NCBI GenBank assembly: GCA_963720775.1
Contig: CAVRGR010000006.1
Coordinates: forward strand, 434,001 to 498,000
DNA from: JAENVT01 sp963720775
GTDB taxonomy: Bacteria > Actinomycetota > Acidimicrobiia > Acidimicrobiales > Ilumatobacteraceae
Direction of reading: 5' to 3'
Length of the DNA: 64,000 bases
In this document: positions 24,059 through 32,996 of the stretch, in pieces
Layout of the letters: the number at the start of each line of letters is the position of its first letter
Numbering within the stretch: the stretch's first letter is position 1
Notes under the pieces: model-generated
Seen by the model: the letters and a program-made list of their open reading frames with translations, nothing else
Told to the model about the DNA's origin: nothing
Databases searched by the model: none
Made by a program: the position numbers and the translations under genes

Positions 24059-26461
24059 TCAAGTGATGGCTAGGTCCGTACGGAAGGGATTGCCCTGCAT
24101 GGCCCGCCAGACCTGGGCCGGGGTCAGCGGCATGTCGGCGTGTCGCACCTGGATCGCGTCGAGTACGGAGTTGACGACTGCGGGCGGAGACCCCACGGTC
24201 GCCGATTCTCCAACTCCTTTGACGCCGAGCGGATGGTGCGGCGACGGTGTGATCGTCTGGCCGAGCTCCCACGAGGGGCACTCCATCGAGGTCGGCAGGA
24301 GGTAGTCCATGAAGGACCCGCCGAGGTTGTTGCCTTCCTCGTCGAAGGCGATCACCTGCATCAGGGCCATGCCGACGCCATCGGCCAGGCCGCCATGCAC
24401 CTGACCCTCGACGATCATCGGATTGATGCGCGGGCCGCAGTCGTCGACGGCGATGAACCGTCGCACCTTGACCTCACCCGTGCCCGCATCGACATCAGTG
24501 ACACAGATGTAGGCGCCGAACGGATACGTGAGGTTCGGCGGGTCGTAGACACAGGTGCCGTCGAGATGACCTTCGACACCGTCGGGCAGTTCCATTGAAC
24601 CGTGCGAGAGCATGGCGATCTCCTGGATCGTCTTACCCTTCTCCGGATCGCCCTTCACCTGCCAGCGGCCGAGTTCCCATTCGAGGTCGTCCGGCGAGCA
24701 TTCGAGTGCGACTGCGGCGATGATGCGGGCCTTGTCGCGGACGCGTCGAGCCACGATCGCCGCCGCGCCACCGCTGACGGGTGTCGAACGCGACCCGTAC
24801 GTCCCGAGGCCGAAAGGGGTGTTGTCGGTGTCGCCCTGGAGCACTTCGATGTCTTCCGGCGGGATGCCCAGCTCCTGAGCAACGATCTGGGCGAACGTCG
24901 TCTGGTGTCCTTGGCCCTGCGACATGCAACTGAGCCGAAGCTGGGCCTTGCCGGTCGGGTGAACCCGAAGCTCGGCACCGTCGGCCATGCCAAGACCGAG
25001 GATGTCCATGTGCTTGCGCGGACCGGCGCCCACACCCTCGGTGAAGAAGGAGATACCGATCCCCATCAGCGGCTCCGTGGTGTCGCCGGCGGCCCGTCGC
25101 TCGCGTCGGGCCCGTTGCTCGGCGCGCAGCTCGTCATAGCCGGCGATTCGCATCGCCTCGCGCAGTGCCGGCGCGTAGTTGCCGGAGTCATACTCCCAAC
25201 CGGTGGGTGTCGTGTAGGGGAACTGCTCCGCGCGCAGCAGGTTCTTCAGCCGCAGCTCCGCGGGGTCGATCTTCATCTCTGCGGCGAGGCAATCGACCAA
25301 ACGCTCCACGAGGTACACGGCTTCGGTGATCCGGAACGAACAGGCGTAGGCCACACCGCCCGGTGCCTTGTTGGTGTACACCCCGGTCACTTTGCAGTGC
25401 GCGGCGTCGTAGTCGTAGCTGCCCGTGAAGATGTGGAAGAAACCGGCTGGGAACTTCGTCGGTTGAGCGGTGCCGTTGAAGCATCCGTGGTCGGCCAGCA
25501 CGTCGACACGAACGCCGAGGATCTTGCCCTCCTTGGTCGCGGCGATCTCGCCGTGCATGTGGTAGTCACGAGCGAACGCCGTGCTCATCAGGTGCTCGCT
25601 GCGATCTTCCACCCACTTCACCGGCTTGCCGGTGACGATCGAGCCGACGATGGCCAGCACGTATCCCGAGTAGATGCCCACCTTGTTGCCGAAACCACCG
25701 CCGATGTCGCGAGAGACCACTCGGATCTTGTGCTCCGGAAGACCGGCTACCAAGGCGTACACGGTGCGGTGCGCGTGCGGTGCCTGGGACGTACACCAGA
25801 TCGTGAGTTGACCGGTGACCTTGTCCATCAACGCGACCGCTCCGCATGTCTCCATCGGAGACGGATGTGTCCGCGGGTAGAGCATGTCCTGGGTGACGAT
25901 CACATCGGCCTTGGCGAAGGCTGCGTCGCACTTCGCCGCGTCTCCCGCCTCCCAGTCGAAGATGTGGTTGTCGGTCTTGCCTTCCTTGTCCGTACGGATC
26001 ACGGGAGCGCCCGGTTCGAGGGCCTTCTTGGCGTCGACGACCGGTTGGAGGATCTCGTAGTCGACTTCGATCAACTCCAAGGCATCGCGCGCCGAGTACT
26101 TGTCCTCGGCGATCACAAAGGCGACTTCCTGACCCTGGAAGCGGACCTTGTCGGTGGCCAGAACGGCAGCCGTGTCGTACGACAGCGTCGGCACCCAGGC
26201 CAGGCCAAGCGTCTCGAGGACGGCTCCGGTGATGACGGCCTTCACCTTCGGGTGAGCCTCGGCCGCCGAGGTGTCGATCGACTTGATGATCGCGTGTGCG
26301 ACCGGGCTGCGCAGGATCGCACCGTGGAGCATGCCCGGCATGTCGATGTCGTCGACGTAGTTGCCCTGGCCGCGCAGGAAACGCGCGTCTTCCTTCCGCA
26401 ACATGCGTCCGAAACCGATCGGGTTGCCTCCCGCGCTGGTCGGAACTTCGGTGACGGTCAC
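24059..26461 (-). CDS. coxL: Aerobic carbon monoxide dehydrogenase large subunit, form I
   Basis: 800 residues from the GTG at 26461, which overlaps the coxS stop (GTGA). This is the molybdopterin-binding catalytic subunit that oxidises CO to CO2. The active-site loop reads VAYACSFR (Cys374), the AYxCSFR signature of form I enzymes, so true CO oxidation is expected; form II enzymes carry AYRGAGR. Other family motifs are DIGGGFGNKVG, MSQGQGHQTTFAQIV, and the C-terminal GVGESATVGSPPA with the proposed base Glu near residue 752. Length equals that of characterised CoxL. The order coxM-coxS-coxL is typical of form I operons. Confidence 0.95.
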   Translation of the reverse strand: MTVTEVPTSAGGNPIGFGRMLRKEDARFLRGQGNYVDDIDMPGMLHGAILRSPVAHAIIKSIDTSAAEAHPKVKAVITGAVLETLGLAWVPTLSYDTAAVLATDKVRFQGQEVAFVIAEDKYSARDALELIEVDYEILQPVVDAKKALEPGAPVIRTDKEGKTDNHIFDWEAGDAAKCDAAFAKADVIVTQDMLYPRTHPSPMETCGAVALMDKVTGQLTIWCTSQAPHAHRTVYALVAGLPEHKIRVVSRDIGGGFGNKVGIYSGYVLAIVGSIVTGKPVKWVEDRSEHLMSTAFARDYHMHGEIAATKEGKILGVRVDVLADHGCFNGTAQPTKFPAGFFHIFTGSYDYDAAHCKVTGVYTNKAPGGVAYACSFRITEAVYLVERLVDCLAAEMKIDPAELRLKNLLRAEQFPYTTPTGWEYDSGNYAPALREAMRIAGYDELRAEQRARRERRAAGDTTEPLMGIGISFFTEGVGAGPRKHMDILGLGMADGAELRVHPTGKAQLRLSCMSQGQGHQTTFAQIVAQELGIPPEDIEVLQGDTDNTPFGLGTYGSRSTPVSGGAAAIVARRVRDKARIIAAVALECSPDDLEWELGRWQVKGDPEKGKTIQEIAMLSHGSMELPDGVEGHLDGTCVYDPPNLTYPFGAYICVTDVDAGTGEVKVRRFIAVDDCGPRINPMIVEGQVHGGLADGVGMALMQVIAFDEEGNNLGGSFMDYLLPTSMECPSWELGQTITPSPHHPLGVKGVGESATVGSPPAVVNSVLDAIQVRHADMPLTPAQVWRAMQGNPFRTDLAIT

Positions 26462-26931
26462 GCCGGTACCTCCTGGTGTTCGGCTGCCCAACGGATGGCA
26501 CGCACGATGTTCTCGTAGCCGGTGCAGCGGCAGATCGTGCCACAGATCGCTTCGCGGATCTCTTCGTTGCTCGGATCGGGATTGCGGTCGAGCAGGGCTT
26601 GCCCGGTCATCATCATCGCCGGCGTGCAGAATCCGCACTGCAAACCGTGCTCGTTCATGAATCCTTGCTGGATGGGAGCAAGGACGCCGCCCTGCTCGAG
26701 GTCTTCCACCGTGCGGATGCTCCTGCCGTCGGCCATGGCCGTGAGCACCGTGCACGACTTCACCGGTTGCCCGTCCATCCACACGACGCACACACCGCAG
26801 TTGCTGGTGTCGCACCCCCAGTGGCTGCCGGTGAGGCGGAGGTGGTCGCGAAGGAAGTGGATGAGCAGCAATCGCGGTTCGACGTCGCGACTGACGTCTT
26901 GGCCGTTGACGTTGATGGTCACTTGCATCAT
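26458..26931 (-). CDS. coxS: Carbon monoxide dehydrogenase small (2Fe-2S) subunit
   Basis: 157 residues with two [2Fe-2S] sites. The N-terminal ferredoxin-type cluster has Cys40, Cys45, Cys48 and Cys60 (GCDTSNCGVC then KSC). The C-terminal helical cluster has Cys99, Cys102, Cys134 and Cys136 (QCGFC then ICRC). The subunit relays electrons from the molybdenum site in CoxL to the FAD in CoxM. The start overlaps the coxM stop (ATGA) and its stop overlaps the coxL start, so the three subunits are translationally coupled. Confidence 0.95.
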   Translation of the reverse strand: MMQVTINVNGQDVSRDVEPRLLLIHFLRDHLRLTGSHWGCDTSNCGVCVVWMDGQPVKSCTVLTAMADGRSIRTVEDLEQGGVLAPIQQGFMNEHGLQCGFCTPAMMMTGQALLDRNPDPSNEEIREAICGTICRCTGYENIVRAIRWAAEHQEVPA

Positions 26932-27797
26932 GAGCCTCCCTGTGCTCGGGCAACTGCACGGCGAAGCGCTCGTGCGGTGAGCTCCTTGGCCAGATGTCGC
27001 TTGTAATCCGCGGGTCCGCGTTGATCGCTCGACGGGTTGCTGGCGTCGGCGGCAAGTTGCGCCGCGGCGACGATGTTCTCTTCCGACGGTTGCTTGCCGC
27101 GCAAGGCGGCCTCGGCGGCCGGCGCGCAGAAGTGGTCGACTCCTACAGCGGTCAGACCGATGCCGCAGTCGCCGACGTTGGCACCGTCGAGGCTGACGAA
27201 CACGCCCGCCGCGGCTACTGCCCAGTCACCGGCGCGACGCTCGACCTTCTGGTAGGCGCTTCCCGTTGCGGTGCGGATCGGCACACGGATCTCGGTGACG
27301 ATCTCGCCCGGCAGGGCGGCGGTCTCGTAGGGCCCGAGATGGAACTCGCGTGCCGGAACCGTTCGCTCCCCGTTCTTCGAACGCAGCACCATCGTGGCGC
27401 CCAACGCCGACATCACCGCGGACAGATCCTCCGACGGGTCGGCTTGGCACAAGGATCCGCCGACAGTTCCGCGATTGCGCACGATCGGGTCGGCGATCAC
27501 TCGCTCCGCGTCTCCGAAGATGGCGTAGTGCTCGTTGGCGACGGCCGACTCCAGCAACTCTCGGTGCCGGGTCATTGCCCCGATGCGGATCTCGCCTCCC
27601 TCGACTCGAACGTACGAGAGATCGAGATCGTTGATGTCGATGAGATGTTCCGGCCGCGCCAACCGAAGCTTCATCATCGGCAGCAGGCTGTGCCCTCCGG
27701 CGACGAGCCGGGCTTCAGGCCCGAGACGATCCAGCAGAGCGATGGCGTGGTCGATGCTCGTCGCTCGCTCGTATTCGAACGGCGGTGGTATTTGCAT
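26928..27797 (-). CDS. coxM: Carbon monoxide dehydrogenase medium (FAD) subunit
   Basis: 289 residues. FAD-binding domain of the molybdenum hydroxylase family: LVAGGHSLLPMMKLRLARP near residue 32, and RNRGTVGGSLCQADPSEDL around residue 110, both contacts for the FAD pyrophosphate. The C-terminal CO_deh_flav_C domain follows (QKVERRAGDWAVAAAGV). First gene of the coxMSL operon; its start at 27797 faces the LysR gene at 27931 across a 133-bp divergent promoter region. Confidence 0.94.
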   Translation of the reverse strand: MQIPPPFEYERATSIDHAIALLDRLGPEARLVAGGHSLLPMMKLRLARPEHLIDINDLDLSYVRVEGGEIRIGAMTRHRELLESAVANEHYAIFGDAERVIADPIVRNRGTVGGSLCQADPSEDLSAVMSALGATMVLRSKNGERTVPAREFHLGPYETAALPGEIVTEIRVPIRTATGSAYQKVERRAGDWAVAAAGVFVSLDGANVGDCGIGLTAVGVDHFCAPAAEAALRGKQPSEENIVAAAQLAADASNPSSDQRGPADYKRHLAKELTARALRRAVARAQGGS

Positions 27798-27870
27798 GGG
27801 ATCCCCCGATCCTCGAGTGCCCCGGAGTGGCGATCATGAGCGCCCGGCGAGCGAGCGTCAACGGTGGGCT

Positions 27871-27884
27871 AACCGAAGGGTTAT
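27871..27884. promoter_or_regulatory. Inverted repeat in the coxM/LysR divergent promoter region
   Basis: TAACC-GAAG-GGTTA, a perfect 5-bp inverted repeat in the 133-bp gap between coxM and the divergent LysR gene. It is close to the T-N11-A core preferred by LysR-type regulators (here T-N12-A), so it is a candidate operator. Only one copy is seen. Confidence 0.35.
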
Positions 27885-27930
27885 CTCGACCACATCCCGG
27901 CTCGGACAACCGGCGTAGAGTTCCGCGTCG

Positions 27931-28863
27931 GTGACGCTGGCCCAGCTGAAAGTGTTCGTCCTTGTCTCTCGACTCGGGTCCGTCCGCGCTGCAGCGGCGG
28001 CGTTGGGAGTCAGCGAGCCGGCGGTCTCCCAGGCTCTCGCCGCGCTGCGCCAACACCTCGACGATCCCCTGATCACGCGCAGTGGCCCCGGTATGGAGCT
28101 GACCCCGGCAGGTCGACGGGTGGTATCGATCGCCTCGCAAATGGTCAACCTGGCAGTGGATGCCGAGGTGGCGGTTCGGCAATCGAACGGCGCCGCCGAG
28201 CTGCTGCGAGTGGTCACCTCGAGCACGTTGGCGCAATCGATCGTGCCCTCGCTCCTACAGGCCTTCACCGCTCGCGCCGGCGGTATCGAGGTCAGCCTTG
28301 GTGTAGCCACCACCGAAGAGATGGCCGCTCTCGTTGGGGAACGTCTCGCCGACATCGCCATCGGGCCACGCCTCGCCGGCGTCGACGCAGAGGCAGTGAT
28401 GAGGTATCGGCTGACGCTGGTCGGGCACCCTGATCTGCGGGTCAACGGTGGCGGGCTGGCGGGGCTGCGCTGGTTCGTCGACCCGACGGGCACGGATCCG
28501 CTCTCCGATGTCGGCTTGTTGTTGGAAAGACATCGCGTACCGGAATCGCACGTGATGGTGTTTGCCAACGAGAAGGCGGCCTGGTCGGCCGCTGCTGCGC
28601 GGGGCGGTGTGGCGCCGGCGATCGATCACATGGTCACCGCTGAGGTCGACCGTGGTGCCCTCGCCAGGGTTCGTTCGCCCGATGTGCCCCTTGACCTGCT
28701 GTTGTACGTCAGTTCGCTGGAGTCGCCGCGGCGATCCCAGGCTGCTGACAGGCTCCGTCGTTTCGTGCGGACCCCCGATGCCATGCAGGCGATGTACCGG
28801 CCCGAGGGCGGCGTTCCTGCCGCCAAGTTCCGGCCTCCGGTCTACGTCACGCTGTGGAGCTGA
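27931..28863 (+). CDS. LysR-type transcriptional regulator, probable cox regulator
   Basis: 310 residues from a GTG start. The N-terminal winged helix-turn-helix is clear: LAQLKVFVLVSRLGSVRAAA, then LGVSEPAVSQALAALRQHL and ITRSGPGMELTPAGRRVV. A periplasmic-binding-like effector domain follows from about residue 90. It is transcribed divergently from coxMSL, the usual position for a LysR regulator of the adjacent operon. CO, its product or a redox signal as inducer is guesswork. Confidence 0.85.
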   Translation: MTLAQLKVFVLVSRLGSVRAAAAALGVSEPAVSQALAALRQHLDDPLITRSGPGMELTPAGRRVVSIASQMVNLAVDAEVAVRQSNGAAELLRVVTSSTLAQSIVPSLLQAFTARAGGIEVSLGVATTEEMAALVGERLADIAIGPRLAGVDAEAVMRYRLTLVGHPDLRVNGGGLAGLRWFVDPTGTDPLSDVGLLLERHRVPESHVMVFANEKAAWSAAAARGGVAPAIDHMVTAEVDRGALARVRSPDVPLDLLLYVSSLESPRRSQAADRLRRFVRTPDAMQAMYRPEGGVPAAKFRPPVYVTLWS

Positions 28864-28954
28864 CCGTCAAGACTCATTGACGATCAAAACCTAAATCCTC
28901 AGCAGGGCGTGTCCGATGTAAGAACAAAAGCGCGGCGACTTACACGGAGGAACC

Positions 28955-30031
28955 ATGAAGCGACATTTCCTAGGCGTGGCCGCGGCGGTGCTCGGCACCA
29001 TCGCAGTCGGAGGGATTGCCACGGTCCAAACGGTGGCAGCCGCTGATCCTGTGCCAACCACGGTGACACTGCCACTGTTCGGCGCAGCCCTCACGCTTGA
29101 CATCACGACCGATCCGGGCGGCGCTCTCACCTCGGTGTCGGTGGATCCGGCCGATAGCACCGTGGCGACCCATCTCAAGCCGCACAAGGTCGTGTTCAAG
29201 AGCGCCAATCCGCTCGATCCCACCGCCGACCCCGCACGGGTGGTCGTCAAGTCGGGTCACGGTGGCCAGAGCGTGTCGGCTCGCGTCGGTTCGCTTGCCG
29301 ATTTGACTAAAGTCCCCGGCTCCTGGAGCGGCGACGTGTTCGGCACCGGCACGGCTACCAAGGTCACCTTCCAGGTTGTGGCGGCAGCCGATGGAACTCC
29401 CGACATCACTGGAGTCACCAGCAGCGATCCCACGGCAGAGATCGGCGACGTCAAGCTGTCGTCGGCCGACGATCACGAGGGTGACGGCTCGGGCGGTTCC
29501 GCGAGAGTCTCGATCAAGTTCACCAGCAGCACTGGCGACCAGTCACGTGTGCTGAGCATCAGGGTCAAGTCTCACGAGCACGACGGCAAGACCAGCGCCC
29601 AGGTCAGCATCGGCCTCAGCCCCATCAGGGGTGTGGCCGTAGACGCCGCCACAGCGGCCGGGCCACACACGTGGAGCGGTGTGCTGTGTGACAACTCAGC
29701 CGCCTCGATTGCCTACACGGTTGCCGCAGACGGTTCGGTATCCGACGTCACGGCGACGCCCGACACCGCGGTCGTCAAGACCGACGGCGACAAGATCTGG
29801 GTGAAGTTCTCCGATCACGAGTGGGTCTTCATCAACGTCCGTGCCAAGGACGGCATGGTCAAGATCAACGCTCAGGCGTTGCTCCATTGCAAGTCCGGCG
29901 ATCCGACGACCAACGTCGATGTCACGATCCCGACGCCCGACCAGTCAAACGGTCACGACAACGGCTTCGGCTTTGGCCATGGCGACCACCGCGGTGGTGG
30001 CAACAAGGGCGGTAGTCACGGCGGTGCATAG
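28955..30031 (+). CDS. Secreted hypothetical protein with Gly/His-rich tail
   Basis: 358 residues. It has a typical signal peptide (MKRHFLGVAAAVLGTIAVGG, cleavage after AAA near residue 30), then about 290 residues that look all-beta and rich in Thr, Val, Ser and Asp. A C-terminal tail of Gly, His, Asn and Asp follows (FGFGHGDHRGGGNKGGSHGG), which could bind metal ions. A strong ribosome site (GGAGG) precedes the ATG. No family recognised. The next gene, a lipoprotein, starts inside its last codons, so the two are probably expressed together. Confidence 0.65.
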   Translation: MKRHFLGVAAAVLGTIAVGGIATVQTVAAADPVPTTVTLPLFGAALTLDITTDPGGALTSVSVDPADSTVATHLKPHKVVFKSANPLDPTADPARVVVKSGHGGQSVSARVGSLADLTKVPGSWSGDVFGTGTATKVTFQVVAAADGTPDITGVTSSDPTAEIGDVKLSSADDHEGDGSGGSARVSIKFTSSTGDQSRVLSIRVKSHEHDGKTSAQVSIGLSPIRGVAVDAATAAGPHTWSGVLCDNSAASIAYTVAADGSVSDVTATPDTAVVKTDGDKIWVKFSDHEWVFINVRAKDGMVKINAQALLHCKSGDPTTNVDVTIPTPDQSNGHDNGFGFGHGDHRGGGNKGGSHGGA

Positions 30032-30758
30032 TCATCGCAAGGCAGCCCGGCTTCTTTTCGGAGGAGCCGGGCTGCTGCTCGTTTTTGCAGGCTGTTCCGA
30101 CAGCAAGGCTTCGCCGGCCGCCGGGTCAGCGGTCGCCGATACGACGACCACCATCACCACCACTGTCGCCGCCGTGTCACCGACTGCGGCAGCCGACCCG
30201 GCGACATCGACCCCGACGACCACCGTCGCAGCTCCGGCACCAACGACCGCTGTCGATGGAGCGGCCTTGCTGCAACAGGCAATCGCGGCGATCGGCGCGG
30301 GGTACCACTTCAACGAGACAGCCACCGTCGATGGAGCTGTCGCCATCACCATCGACGGCGATCGGTTGCCCAGTGGTGCCAGGCTCGCGGTCAGCAATGC
30401 CGACGGGTTGGTGTACTACGTCGTCACACCTGACGGCACGTGGCTGATGCCCGACAACGGCGAGTGGGAGGCCGACGATTCACCGCCGCCGGCCGTCGAT
30501 CCGATTACCGCACTCGGCGCTCCCACGTCGGTCACGGTTGCCGGTAACGACGGCACCACCGTGCAGTTGGTCGTGGCCGTGCCGTTCACTGCCCTCGGAA
30601 TCTCCGGTGACGGGGATGCGTCGCTACAGGTGTCGGTGGTGTCGGGTGCCCTCACGAGCATCGTCTACAGCACCACGACCGCCGACGGCAAAGCTGCGTC
30701 GACCACCACGGCGATTGGTCCGGTCGTCGACGCCAGCCCGGTGGTGGCTCCGATCTGA
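30024..30758 (+). CDS. Hypothetical lipoprotein
   Basis: About 244 residues from the GTG at 30024, which overlaps the end of the preceding gene. It has a lipoprotein signal: HRKAARLLFGGAGLLLV then FAGC (lipobox Cys about residue 23), followed by a long Thr/Ala/Pro linker. The C-terminal domain (about 85-244) has regular beta-strand spacing, for example AVAITIDGDRLPSGARLAVS, loosely recalling LppX/LprG-type lipid-binding lipoproteins. That similarity is weak. An earlier in-frame ATG at 29979 is possible but would bury the signal peptide. Confidence 0.55.
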   Translation: MHSHRKAARLLFGGAGLLLVFAGCSDSKASPAAGSAVADTTTTITTTVAAVSPTAAADPATSTPTTTVAAPAPTTAVDGAALLQQAIAAIGAGYHFNETATVDGAVAITIDGDRLPSGARLAVSNADGLVYYVVTPDGTWLMPDNGEWEADDSPPPAVDPITALGAPTSVTVAGNDGTTVQLVVAVPFTALGISGDGDASLQVSVVSGALTSIVYSTTTADGKAASTTTAIGPVVDASPVVAPI

Positions 30759-30768
30759 CCACGCACCA

Positions 30769-32205
30769 CTAGCTGTCGAAGCCGAGGCCCATCTTGTCGA
30801 GCGTACGCAGCCATACGTTGCGCTTGCCGGTGCGATCCTCGCGGTTCAGTGACCATCGCGTCGTTTGAATGCCGATGAACCGGAACGGTTCGGGAGGGAA
30901 CGGCAGTGGTCGCTCCTTGACGAAGTCGGTCTGAGTGGCCCGTGATCGTTTGCCGTCGAGGAGATCGACCATCACCTCGCCACCGAACCGACTCGAGGCC
31001 ACGCCGAGGCCGGTGTAGCCCAGCGCGTACGCGACGCGGCCTTGCATGGCCTGCCCCCAGAAGACGCAGAAGCGGCTGCAGGTGTCGATGGCCCCACCCC
31101 ACGCATGGGTGAACTTCAGGCCCTCGAGTTGAGGGAACGTCTCGAAGAAGTGCTTGCTGAGCTTCGCCCAGGTTTCCGGACGGCTCTCCAGTTCGGCGTT
31201 GATCTTGCCGCGCCAGTAGTAGATGGCGTCGTAGCCACCCCACAGGATCCGATTGTCGGCGGTGAGACGGTAGTAGTGGAACTGGTTGGGGAGATCGCTG
31301 AGGCCTTGGCGGTTGGCCCAGCCGAGATCGGCGAGCTGTGCGTTCGACAGCGGTTCGGTGACCATGCAGTAGTCGTAGACCGGTGCGATGTAGTGGCCCA
31401 TTCGCTTCAGGAGTGGCTTGAACGCATTGGTGCCAAGGGCCACCTTGCCGGCCCGCACACGGCCGAGCGGTGTGGTGATCAGCACACCGACGCCGTCCTT
31501 CTCCAGCGATGTCGCCTTGGTGTCTTCGTAGATGCGCACGCCGAGCGACATCGCCGCCGCCTTCAATCCCCACACCAATCGTGCCGGGTCGACGAGTGCG
31601 GCGCGATCCTTGCGCCACAACCCGCCCGTGTAGGTGGCCGAGTTGACCTGGGCCCGCATCGACGGGCCGTCGAGCCATTCGATCTGCTGGCCGAGCGAGC
31701 GCAGCTGCTGGTAGTCGTCGTGCAGTTCGTCGATGTAGCCGGGCGGGTGCGAGCCGGTGGCGACGTCGATGACTCCCGGCCGTTCGTAGTCGCAGTCGAT
31801 CTTGTAACGCTTGATCGCCGCTTCGATCTCGTTGAGGTTCTGCAGGCCGAGCTCTTCGAGCAAGGGGAGCTCCTGCGGGAATCGTTCCTGACCATTGGCG
31901 ACTCCATGGGTGAGGCTCGACTCCATGAACCCGCCGTTGCGACCACTTGCGGCCGAACCGATCTCGTGGGCGTCGATCAGTACCACGTCACGCGACGGGT
32001 CGCGCTCTTTGGCGATGATCGCCGTCCACAAACCTGTGTAACCGCCTCCGACCACGCAGAGATCGCAGGTCTCCGTGCGCACCAGTGTTGGGTTGCTGTC
32101 GGGCTCGTCGGCGTCGTCGTACCAGTACGGATACGGATCGGCGTCGGCTATTGCGTCGAGATGGGACCCGTCGATTGCGTCGTCGTCACGGTTGTTGACG
32201 GCCAT
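30769..32205 (-). CDS. FAD-dependent amine oxidase/DAO-family oxidoreductase
   Basis: 478 residues. The N-terminal dinucleotide-binding motif CDLCVVGGGYTGLWTAI sits around residue 45 (GGGxxG), followed by VLIDAHEIGSAASGRNGGFM, the DAO-family segment, and a C-terminal GLGVASSRFGGEVMVDLL segment with the second FAD contact. This is the glycine oxidase/gamma-glutamylputrescine oxidase-like branch (PuuB/OrdL). It oxidises an amine or amino acid, giving H2O2. The ATG at 32205 is chosen because it follows the family N-terminus length; the frame is open upstream. Confidence 0.85.
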   Translation of the reverse strand: MAVNNRDDDAIDGSHLDAIADADPYPYWYDDADEPDSNPTLVRTETCDLCVVGGGYTGLWTAIIAKERDPSRDVVLIDAHEIGSAASGRNGGFMESSLTHGVANGQERFPQELPLLEELGLQNLNEIEAAIKRYKIDCDYERPGVIDVATGSHPPGYIDELHDDYQQLRSLGQQIEWLDGPSMRAQVNSATYTGGLWRKDRAALVDPARLVWGLKAAAMSLGVRIYEDTKATSLEKDGVGVLITTPLGRVRAGKVALGTNAFKPLLKRMGHYIAPVYDYCMVTEPLSNAQLADLGWANRQGLSDLPNQFHYYRLTADNRILWGGYDAIYYWRGKINAELESRPETWAKLSKHFFETFPQLEGLKFTHAWGGAIDTCSRFCVFWGQAMQGRVAYALGYTGLGVASSRFGGEVMVDLLDGKRSRATQTDFVKERPLPFPPEPFRFIGIQTTRWSLNREDRTGKRNVWLRTLDKMGLGFDS

Positions 32206-32262
32206 TTCTCTCACCACCTGTCGGGGCGAGACGTTAGTGCGAGGCACGCTACGGTCGCGGAC

Positions 32263-32559
32263 ATGATCATCCACGTCGTCGCCTTCCGATGGAAGCCGGG
32301 AATCCCGGCCGGACACATCGAAGAGGTGCAAACCCAGTTGAAGGAGTTCGCCGCGACGCTATCCGGCGTGCTGTCGTATCGGTGCGGTTCCGATGAGGGT
32401 GCATCCGACATGGGCAACTTCGACTTCGCCATCGTCGCCGAGTTCGAGACCATCGACGACTGGCGCGTCTACGACAAACATCCACGGCACAACGAGATTC
32501 GCGCCGGGGTCGTGCGTCCGTGGATCGAGGAGCGTGCCGCGGTGCAGTTCGAGAGCTAG
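32263..32559 (+). CDS. Dabb (stress-responsive A/B barrel) family protein
   Basis: 98 residues with a ferredoxin-like alpha/beta barrel signature: MIIHVVAFRWKPGI, then FDFAIVAEFETIDDWRVYDKHPRHNEI, which contains the conserved YxxHPxH segment of the Dabb family. Members act as small dimeric enzymes or stress proteins, and the function is not fixed. Its TAG stop overlaps the stop of the convergent PIN-like gene within one palindromic CTAG. Confidence 0.85.
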   Translation: MIIHVVAFRWKPGIPAGHIEEVQTQLKEFAATLSGVLSYRCGSDEGASDMGNFDFAIVAEFETIDDWRVYDKHPRHNEIRAGVVRPWIEERAAVQFES

Positions 32560-32996
32560 CCGGCCTCGGGAACCAACTTTGTCGCTCTCGGGGCGTCGAG
32601 CACCTCAGCAGCGACAACATTGGAAGGGATGGCCACCTTGAGGTCGAAGTCGTAGTCGGCCAGGTGCCGGCTGAAGCTGGCCACCTTGCGGATCCGGAGT
32701 CGGTGCAACAGCACCAGCGTGATCGCCTCGTCGATGCCGACTCCGGTGCGGGCGACGAGCTCGGCCGCGGCATTGCGATGTTGCCGTGCCACGTGCAGCT
32801 TGTCGATCGGGGCGAACAGATCGCCGTTGTCGCCTGCGGGGAGATGGTCGGACCGCGCCACCAGCAGGCAACGCTGCTCCACGAAGTCGTCGATCAGGGC
32901 GCGGTACCTGGCAACCGCCTCGTCGTGGTTGACATCGTCGCTGTCGGCGACGGCGACCACGAAGCTGTGGTCGAGGAACACCGACGGCGGGTTCAC
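32556..32996 (-). CDS. PIN-like domain protein
   Basis: 146 residues from the GTG at 32996, overlapping the PAP2 stop (GTGA). PIN-type features are an early Asp in FLDHSFVVAVADSDD, a mid-domain DEAITLVL helix and a late SRHLADYDF acidic strand, roughly the spacing of the catalytic acidic residues. The N-terminal half also resembles VapC-like ribonucleases. No antitoxin is next to it, and it is coupled to a membrane phosphatase, so a conventional VapBC module is not supported. Confidence 0.6.
   Translation of the reverse strand: MNPPSVFLDHSFVVAVADSDDVNHDEAVARYRALIDDFVEQRCLLVARSDHLPAGDNGDLFAPIDKLHVARQHRNAAAELVARTGVGIDEAITLVLLHRLRIRKVASFSRHLADYDFDLKVAIPSNVVAAEVLDAPRATKLVPEAG

Noticed and set aside
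24059..26461. CoxL as a form II (non-CO) enzyme
   Set aside because: The active-site loop is AYACSFR, not AYRGAGR, and the operon order is M-S-L.
24602..26518. Long plus-strand frame of 638 codons opposite coxL
   Set aside because: Mirror of a high-GC gene on the other strand; no domains, and the opposing CoxL is certain.
24059..27055. A 998-residue coxL reading frame
   Set aside because: The frame is open upstream of coxL but runs through coxS in another frame; the GTG at 26461 gives the normal 800 residues and overlaps the coxS stop by 4 bp.
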